From Candidatus Pseudomonas phytovorans (GTDB taxonomy: Bacteria > Pseudomonadota > Gammaproteobacteria > Pseudomonadales > Pseudomonadaceae): a DNA stretch of 64,000 bases. Positions 61,626-64,000 of this stretch are shown here, piece after piece. Location: positions 881,001 to 945,000 of the forward strand of contig CP119325.1 of NCBI GenBank assembly GCA_029202525.1. The letters run 5' to 3'. A model generated the notes under the pieces. It was not told where the DNA came from. It saw only the letters and a program-made list of their open reading frames with translations, and searched no databases. A program made the position numbers and the translations under genes. How positions within the stretch are numbered: position 1 is the stretch's first letter; each line of letters starts with the position of its first letter.

Positions 61626-62831
61626 ATGAGAACCCTCTGGCAGCATTGCCATGTGGCAACCATGGCCGAGGGCCGTTACTCGGCCATCGAGGACGCGGCC
61701 ATCGTCACCAGCGCCGGCCTGATCGAATGGATCGGTCCACGAGCCGAACTGGCGCCGGTCGACGCTGACCGCACCGTGGACCTGGGCGGCGCCTGGGTCA
61801 CCCCCGGGCTGATCGACTGCCACACCCACGCCGTGTTCGGTGGCAACCGTAGCGGCGAGTTCGAGCAGCGCCTGCAGGGCGTGAGCTACGCCGAAATCGC
61901 CGCGCAGGGCGGTGGCATAGCCAGCACCGTGCGGGCCACCCGCGCGGCGAGCGAGGACGAGCTGTTCGCCAGTGCCCGCCAGCGGGTTCAGGCGTTAATG
62001 CGCGATGGTGTGACCACGATTGAGATCAAGTCCGGCTACGGCCTGGACCTGGCCAACGAGCGCAAGATGCTGCGCGTGGCCCGCCGCCTGGCCGATGAGC
62101 TGCCGCTGGCGGTGCGCGCCACCTGCCTGGCCGCCCACGCCTTGCCGCCGGAGTACGCCGGCCGTGCCGACGATTACATCGCGCACATCTGCGACGAGAT
62201 GCTGCCGGCGCTGGCCGCCGAGGGCCTGGTGGACGCGGTGGATGCCTTCTGCGAGCACCTGGCGTTCTCCCCGGCGCAGGTCGAGCGCCTGTTCATCAAA
62301 GCGCGCGAGCTGGGCCTGCCGGTCAAGCTGCACGCCGAGCAGCTGTCGTCGCTGCACGGCTCCAGCCTGGCGGCGCGTTACCAGGCGCTGTCGGCCGACC
62401 ACCTTGAGTTCATGACCGAGGAGGATGCCATCGCCATGGCCAAGGCTGGCACGGTCGCGGTGCTGCTGCCCGGCGCGTTTTACTTCCTGCGCGAAACCCA
62501 GTTACCGCCCATGGACGCATTGCGCCGTCACGGGGTGAAGATTGCCCTGGCCAGCGACCTCAACCCCGGCACTTCGCCAGGGCTGTCGCTGCGGCTGATG
62601 CTGAACATGGGCTGCACCTGTTTCCGCATGACCCCGGAAGAAGCCTTGGCCGGCGTCACCGTGCATGCCGCCACGGCGCTAGGCCTGGGTGACAGCCACG
62701 GCTCGCTGGAAGTGGGCAAGGTGGCCGACTTCGTCGCCTGGCACATCGAACGCCCCGCCGACCTGGCCTATTGGCTGGGCGGCGACCTGCCCAAGCGCGT
62801 GGTGCGCAAGGGTAACGAGATTTCCAACTGA
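61626..62831 (+). CDS. hutI: Imidazolonepropionase HutI
   Basis: An amidohydrolase of 401 residues that opens imidazolone propionate to formimino-glutamate. The metal sites are TPGLIDCHTHAVFGGNRSGEFEQRL (near residue 65), LAAHALPPEYAGR, VKLHAEQLSSLHGS (near 240) and ALASDLNPGTSPG (near 312). The ATG has AAAGGAG about 8 nt upstream, 16 bp after the permease stop. Confidence 0.96.
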   Translation: MRTLWQHCHVATMAEGRYSAIEDAAIVTSAGLIEWIGPRAELAPVDADRTVDLGGAWVTPGLIDCHTHAVFGGNRSGEFEQRLQGVSYAEIAAQGGGIASTVRATRAASEDELFASARQRVQALMRDGVTTIEIKSGYGLDLANERKMLRVARRLADELPLAVRATCLAAHALPPEYAGRADDYIAHICDEMLPALAAEGLVDAVDAFCEHLAFSPAQVERLFIKARELGLPVKLHAEQLSSLHGSSLAARYQALSADHLEFMTEEDAIAMAKAGTVAVLLPGAFYFLRETQLPPMDALRRHGVKIALASDLNPGTSPGLSLRLMLNMGCTCFRMTPEEALAGVTVHAATALGLGDSHGSLEVGKVADFVAWHIERPADLAYWLGGDLPKRVVRKGNEISN

Positions 62832-62841
62832 GTGAGGCACG

Positions 62842-63645
62842 ATGGACAAGGTACTGAGTTTTCACCAAGGCCGCCTGCCGCTGCTGATCAGCATGCCGCA
62901 TGCGGGCTTGCGCCTGAGCGACGCGGTGCGTGACGGCCTGGTCGCCCAGGCGCGCAGCTTGCCAGACACCGACTGGCACATCCCACAGTTGTACGACTTT
63001 GCCCGCGACATGGGGGCCAGCGTGGTGGCGGCGGAGTATTCGCGCTTTGTCATTGACCTGAACCGCCCGGATGACGACAAGCCGCTGTACGCCGGCGCGA
63101 CCACAGGCCTGTACCCGGCCACGCTGTTTGAGGGCGAGCCGCTGTTCAAGGAGGGGCTGGCGCCCTCCAGCGAAGAACGCAATCGCTATCTGGAGCAGAT
63201 CTGGCGCCCGTATCACGACACCCTTCGTCGCGAACTGGACCGGTTGCGCGAGCAGTTTGGCTATGCGCTGTTGTGGGATGCGCATTCCATCCGTTCGCAC
63301 ATCCCGCACCTGTTCGATGGCAAGTTGCCGGACTTCAACCTGGGTACTTTCAATGGCGCCAGCTGCGATCCGGCACTGGCCGACCGCTTGCTGGGCGTAT
63401 GTGCCGAAGCGCCAAGCTACAGCCATGTGCTCAATGGCCGTTTCAAAGGCGGGCACATCACCCGGCATTACGGTGATCCGGCGAACAACATCCATGCGGT
63501 GCAGTTGGAGCTGGCGCAGAGCACCTACATGGATGAAATGGAGCCTTTCACTTATCGTGAGCAGCTGGCGCAGCCGACCCAGTCGGTCTTGCGCCGCCTG
63601 CTGGAAACCACCGTGCAGTGGGGGCATGAGCACTACGGTCGCTAA
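62842..63645 (+). CDS. hutG: N-formylglutamate deformylase HutG
   Basis: A zinc hydrolase of 267 residues that releases formate and glutamate, ending the HutF branch. Motifs are LLISMPHAGLRLSDAV (residue 15), YSRFVIDLNRPDDDKPLYAG, LLWDAHSIRSHIPHLFDGKLPDFNLGTFNGASC and GRFKGGHITRHYG. It starts 10 bp after hutI. Presence of both hutF and hutG shows the two-step deiminase-deformylase route, not HutG formiminoglutamase. Confidence 0.96.
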   Translation: MDKVLSFHQGRLPLLISMPHAGLRLSDAVRDGLVAQARSLPDTDWHIPQLYDFARDMGASVVAAEYSRFVIDLNRPDDDKPLYAGATTGLYPATLFEGEPLFKEGLAPSSEERNRYLEQIWRPYHDTLRRELDRLREQFGYALLWDAHSIRSHIPHLFDGKLPDFNLGTFNGASCDPALADRLLGVCAEAPSYSHVLNGRFKGGHITRHYGDPANNIHAVQLELAQSTYMDEMEPFTYREQLAQPTQSVLRRLLETTVQWGHEHYGR

Positions 63646-63648
63646 CGG

Positions 63649-64000
63649 CTATTGGTGCTCGGCCCGAATGCGCATGGTCAGCTCGGCGATCAGGTTTGCC
63701 ACCTGCTGGTCACGCCCAGCCTCCAGCGCGCGGGTCGGCGCCTCCAGTTCGTCCAGGCTCGCCTCTGGCTGGTCGTACTGCAGGTTGTTCACCGCGCTCT
63801 GGAATTTCGTTTCGATCCGGTCAAAAGCCTCTGCGTAAGCTTCGCGCAGATAATCTGTCCAGAAGGGCGTAATGCCGGCGAACGTCAGAAAGTCTTCCCC
63901 CTCTTCTTGTTCCCAGATACGTAGCGCCGCATCTGTGGCGTCCATTGAGCTCACGTCGGCGCCGAACATCATTTCGTCAGCGGGGGTGAGCAAGTCCAGG
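63649..64000 (-). CDS. Hypothetical protein, 5' end outside the window
   Basis: The visible C-terminal part (about 117 residues) reads LTPADEMMFGADVSSMDATD.. and ends ..NLIAELTMRIRAEHQ. It is acidic and helix-rich, with no motif I recognise and no membrane segment. The frame is open to the window edge without a clear ribosome site, so the start is probably upstream. The stop is 3 bp from the convergent hutG stop. Confidence 0.6.
   Translation of the reverse strand, partial: LDLLTPADEMMFGADVSSMDATDAALRIWEQEEGEDFLTFAGITPFWTDYLREAYAEAFDRIETKFQSAVNNLQYDQPEASLDELEAPTRALEAGRDQQVANLIAELTMRIRAEHQ

Overview
The window is high-GC chromosomal DNA from a Pseudomonas of the P. putida group. It carries the complete histidine-utilisation locus hutF-CDUHTIG, glnA-ntrBC, thiI, typA, glgP, fbp, secB-grxC-yibN, gpmI, envC-ctpA, betABI-betT and nhaP2-mscK, in what I remember as the gene order of P. 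putida KT2440. Pairs of REP-type palindromes (core GCGGGC..GCCCGC followed by TCCCACAGG) sit in most intergenic gaps from 31 kb onward. No tRNA, rRNA, CRISPR array, phage or complete IS was seen.

Region 1 (1-2568, minus strand): the 5' part of a MscK/KefA-type mechanosensitive channel and the K+/H+ antiporter gene nhaP2.

Region 2 (about 2.6-24.3 kb, all on the minus strand) is the accessory part and the most interesting stretch. It is a complete gene cluster for obafluorin, a beta-lactone antibiotic, or a very close relative. In transcription order it encodes LuxR and LuxI quorum-sensing proteins; an AurF-type diiron N-oxygenase (ObaC); an aminodeoxychorismate synthase pair (PabA- and PabB-like); a fused TyrA-like dehydrogenase/chorismate-mutase-type protein; an L-threonine transaldolase (ObaG); a ThDP decarboxylase (ObaH); the NRPS ObaI (C-A-PCP-TE-MbtH-A, with a cysteine TE); EntB with an aryl carrier domain; EntA; a 229-residue protein I do not recognise; an isochorismate synthase; a second threonyl-tRNA synthetase (ObaO, self-immunity); and an extra DAHP synthase. 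Chorismate is split into 4-nitrophenylacetaldehyde, which ObaG joins to the glycyl portion of L-threonine, and 2,3-dihydroxybenzoate, which caps the amino acid on ObaI. ObaI then releases the beta-lactone. A lux box lies upstream of luxI and the gene joints are tight, many of them ATGA overlaps, so AHL signalling probably drives one long transcript of about 20 kb. The cluster appears to be inserted between nhaP2 and betA.

Region 3 (24.6-31 kb): choline oxidation to glycine betaine (betA, betB, betI), with a perfect 20-bp BetI-type operator and a divergent BCCT transporter gene. A probable frameshifted C4 zinc-finger gene lies between them.

Region 4 (31-53.7 kb): housekeeping genes. These cover cell-wall hydrolase control (ctpA, envC), glycolysis (gpmI), protein export (secB), tRNA modification (trmL, thiI), nitrogen regulation (ntrB, ntrC, glnA with a sigma-54 promoter and two NtrC sites), typA, glycogen phosphorylase, fructose bisphosphatase and two small lipoproteins.

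Region 5 (53.7-64 kb): the hut genes, with HutC-type operators before hutF and hutU, ending in a partial gene of unknown function on the opposite strand. All assignments come from reading the sequence and from remembered family motifs; no database search was possible.
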